Positions 14,137 to 14,747 of a stretch of DNA of 14,747 nt are shown piece after piece (positions within the stretch are counted from its first letter, which is position 1; each line of letters begins with the position of its first letter). Origin of the DNA: DASRCB01 sp035653295 (GTDB taxonomy: Bacteria > Acidobacteriota > Terriglobia > Bryobacterales > Bryobacteraceae); contig DASRCB010000225.1 of the NCBI GenBank assembly GCA_035653295.1, positions 1 through 14,747 on the forward strand, given 5' to 3'. Below the pieces are notes generated by a model that had not been told where the DNA came from, did not search any database, and saw nothing but the letters and a program-made list of their open reading frames with translations. The translations under genes were made by a program, and so were the position numbers.

Positions 14137-14471
14137 CACTGTCGGTTCCTTTTCCTTGGTGTTGGTTCATCCATTCGGTCGAGATGGCGTTCCAGAGCGT
14201 CCACGTGAGCGGACCAGAACCGCCGGAAGGGCGCCAACCAGTCGTCCACCTCCCGAAGCGGTTCAGGCTTCAGGCGATAGAGACGGCGCTGTGCGTCCAC
14301 TGTGGATTCCACGAAACCGGCGTCCCGCAGCACGCGGAGGTGCTTTGACACCATGGGCTGCGGCATATGAAGCTGGCGCTCGATCTCGCCAACCGACCGC
14401 TGTGAAGACAACAGCAGCTGCAATATGGCGCGCCGGTTCGGCTCTGCAATGATCTCGAAGACGGATTCCAC
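14136..14471 (-). CDS. ArsR-family winged-helix repressor, first gene of the operon
   Basis: A protein of 111 residues read from GTG 14471; the upstream in-frame TTG at 14507 would lie inside the -35 box. The product starts VESVFEIIAEPNRRAILQLL, exactly where ArsR proteins normally begin. The helix-turn-helix is complete (SVGEIERQLHMPQPMVSKHL, residues 27-46), followed by RVLRDAGFVESTVDAQRRLY for the wing, and a C-terminal segment PLREVDDWLAPFRRFW for dimerisation. There is no cysteine in the whole protein, so it is not a thiol arsenic/cadmium sensor; it belongs to the SRPBCC-linked class whose ligands are mostly unknown. AAGGAG lies only 1 nt before GTG, too close to be used, and the promoter predicts transcription starting on the GTG itself. 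It probably represses its own operon through the palindrome at 14479-14500. Confidence 0.9.
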   Translation of the reverse strand: MESVFEIIAEPNRRAILQLLLSSQRSVGEIERQLHMPQPMVSKHLRVLRDAGFVESTVDAQRRLYRLKPEPLREVDDWLAPFRRFWSAHVDALERHLDRMDEPTPRKRNRQ

Positions 14472-14477
14472 TCTCCT

Positions 14478-14507
14478 TGTATACTCCGAATGGAATATAC
14501 ATGTCAA
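14478..14507 (-). promoter_or_regulatory. Near-consensus promoter of the arsR operon, leaderless start
   Basis: On the minus strand TTGACA (14507-14502, 6/6) and TATACA (14483-14478, 5/6) are 18 bp apart. Counting 7 nt past the -10 puts the transcription start at 14471, the first base of the repressor's GTG codon. Confidence 0.75.
14479..14500 (-). promoter_or_regulatory. 22-bp imperfect palindrome, probable ArsR operator
   Basis: The half-sites GTATAyTCC and GGArTATAC are separated by 4 bp; 16 of 22 positions are symmetrical. The dyad fills most of the -35/-10 spacer and most of the -10 box, so a bound repressor would block RNA polymerase. Binding is inferred from position and symmetry. Confidence 0.62.
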
Positions 14508-14669
14508 GGAATATAATCTGAGCCGCCCGGATTTCCAGCGCGCCTGTCTGCCTGCGGAAGTGCCGAAGGTCGGGCCCGGTGGTGCTCGGCGCCCCCGCGC
14601 GGCGGGCGAAGTAAGCCTCGCGGCTCCTTTGCCGGATCAGCACTGACCGTGCGGCGGCCGCGCGGTCGC
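14508..14669. other. Intergenic region upstream of the arsR operon
   Basis: This GC-rich spacer lies between the arsR promoter and the end of the next minus-strand gene. Apart from the hairpin at 14645-14667 I see no gene with a credible start, no repeat and no RNA structure of note. Confidence 0.5.
14645..14667 (-). terminator. GC hairpin after the right-edge gene
   Basis: GACCGTGC and GCGCGGTC pair (one G-T wobble) around a GC-rich centre, so the 23-bp element is almost fully symmetrical. It starts 2 nt after the stop of the right-edge gene. No T-run follows on the minus strand, so its strength as a terminator is uncertain. It would insulate the arsR operon. Confidence 0.45.
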
Positions 14670-14747
14670 CTACGCGGATTCGCTTCCTTCCGCCGTGAAT
14701 TCGCGCAGTTCGGGGTATCGCTCCTCGAGCGACTTCGGCGCCTTTAC
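14670..14747 (-). CDS. C-terminal fragment of an unidentified protein (5' part outside window)
   Basis: From the right edge an open minus-strand frame reads 25 residues to a TAG at 14672-14670. The peptide includes KAPKSLEERYPELREFTAEG, a charged helical tail that looks like genuine coding sequence, and the hairpin immediately after the stop supports a gene end. The fragment is too short to name. The gene is upstream of, and in the same direction as, the arsR operon, but the hairpin and the strong arsR promoter argue for separate transcription. Confidence 0.6.
   Translation of the reverse strand, partial: VKAPKSLEERYPELREFTAEGSESA

Noticed and set aside
14425..14646. A 73-codon plus-strand frame through the arsR promoter
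   Set aside because: It runs across a consensus promoter and operator and lacks any domain signature.
1..14747. CRISPR arrays, tRNA genes, insertion sequences, integrase/phage genes or long repeats
   Set aside because: Looked for repeated spacers, cloverleaf-like sequences, transposase motifs and flanking inverted repeats; found none.

Overview
This is a GC-rich (roughly 60-65 %) bacterial chromosomal stretch, gene-dense, with no tRNA, rRNA, CRISPR array, insertion sequence or phage gene that I can see. Three things point to the Acidobacteriota, probably a Solibacter/Bryobacter-like lineage. The first is a PadR regulator overlapping a duplicated MacB/FtsX-type permease with no ATPase nearby (the ADOP arrangement). 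The second is a large secreted GH106-type glycosidase. The third is an orotate-PRTase-like protein with a C-terminal CxxC. The taxonomic assignment is inference.

Layout. Bases 1-865 (minus) hold most of a membrane-anchored, HtrA-like trypsin-fold/PDZ protein that runs off the left edge and lacks the catalytic serine. It is divergent from a plus-strand run: a type I phosphoribosyltransferase (1039-1692), glutamate dehydrogenase (1790-3049), a secreted alpha-L-rhamnosidase-like glycoside hydrolase (3232-6570), and the padR/ADOP permease pair (6643-9658, overlapping by 8 nt). Next come small genes: an 87-aa protein with a good promoter (9791-10054, plus), a convergent exported 131-aa protein (10067-10462, minus), a 63-aa protein (10598-10789, plus) and a YbaK-type aminoacyl-tRNA deacylase (10877-11362, plus).

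The right third (11368-14471, all minus) is one tightly packed operon, read right to left: arsR-type repressor, VOC/glyoxalase-fold protein, SRPBCC/AHSA1 protein, small two-helix membrane protein, DUF1801 protein, MFS transporter. The first five genes are joined by stop/start overlaps of a few bases. The last starts 40 nt inside its predecessor and carries a frameshift in a CG-repeat. The operon has a near-consensus promoter that would start transcription exactly at the repressor's GTG codon, and a 22-bp imperfect palindrome lies across the -10 region. The last 78 bases are the C-terminal end of an unidentified minus-strand gene, followed by a hairpin.

How the genes work together. The left half is mostly unlinked housekeeping and catabolic functions. 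Two units look like self-regulated modules: padR-ADOP, and the arsR operon, which combines small ligand-binding folds with an efflux-type carrier. The arsR operon is the best candidate here for an incompletely described system, although each protein family in it is known.
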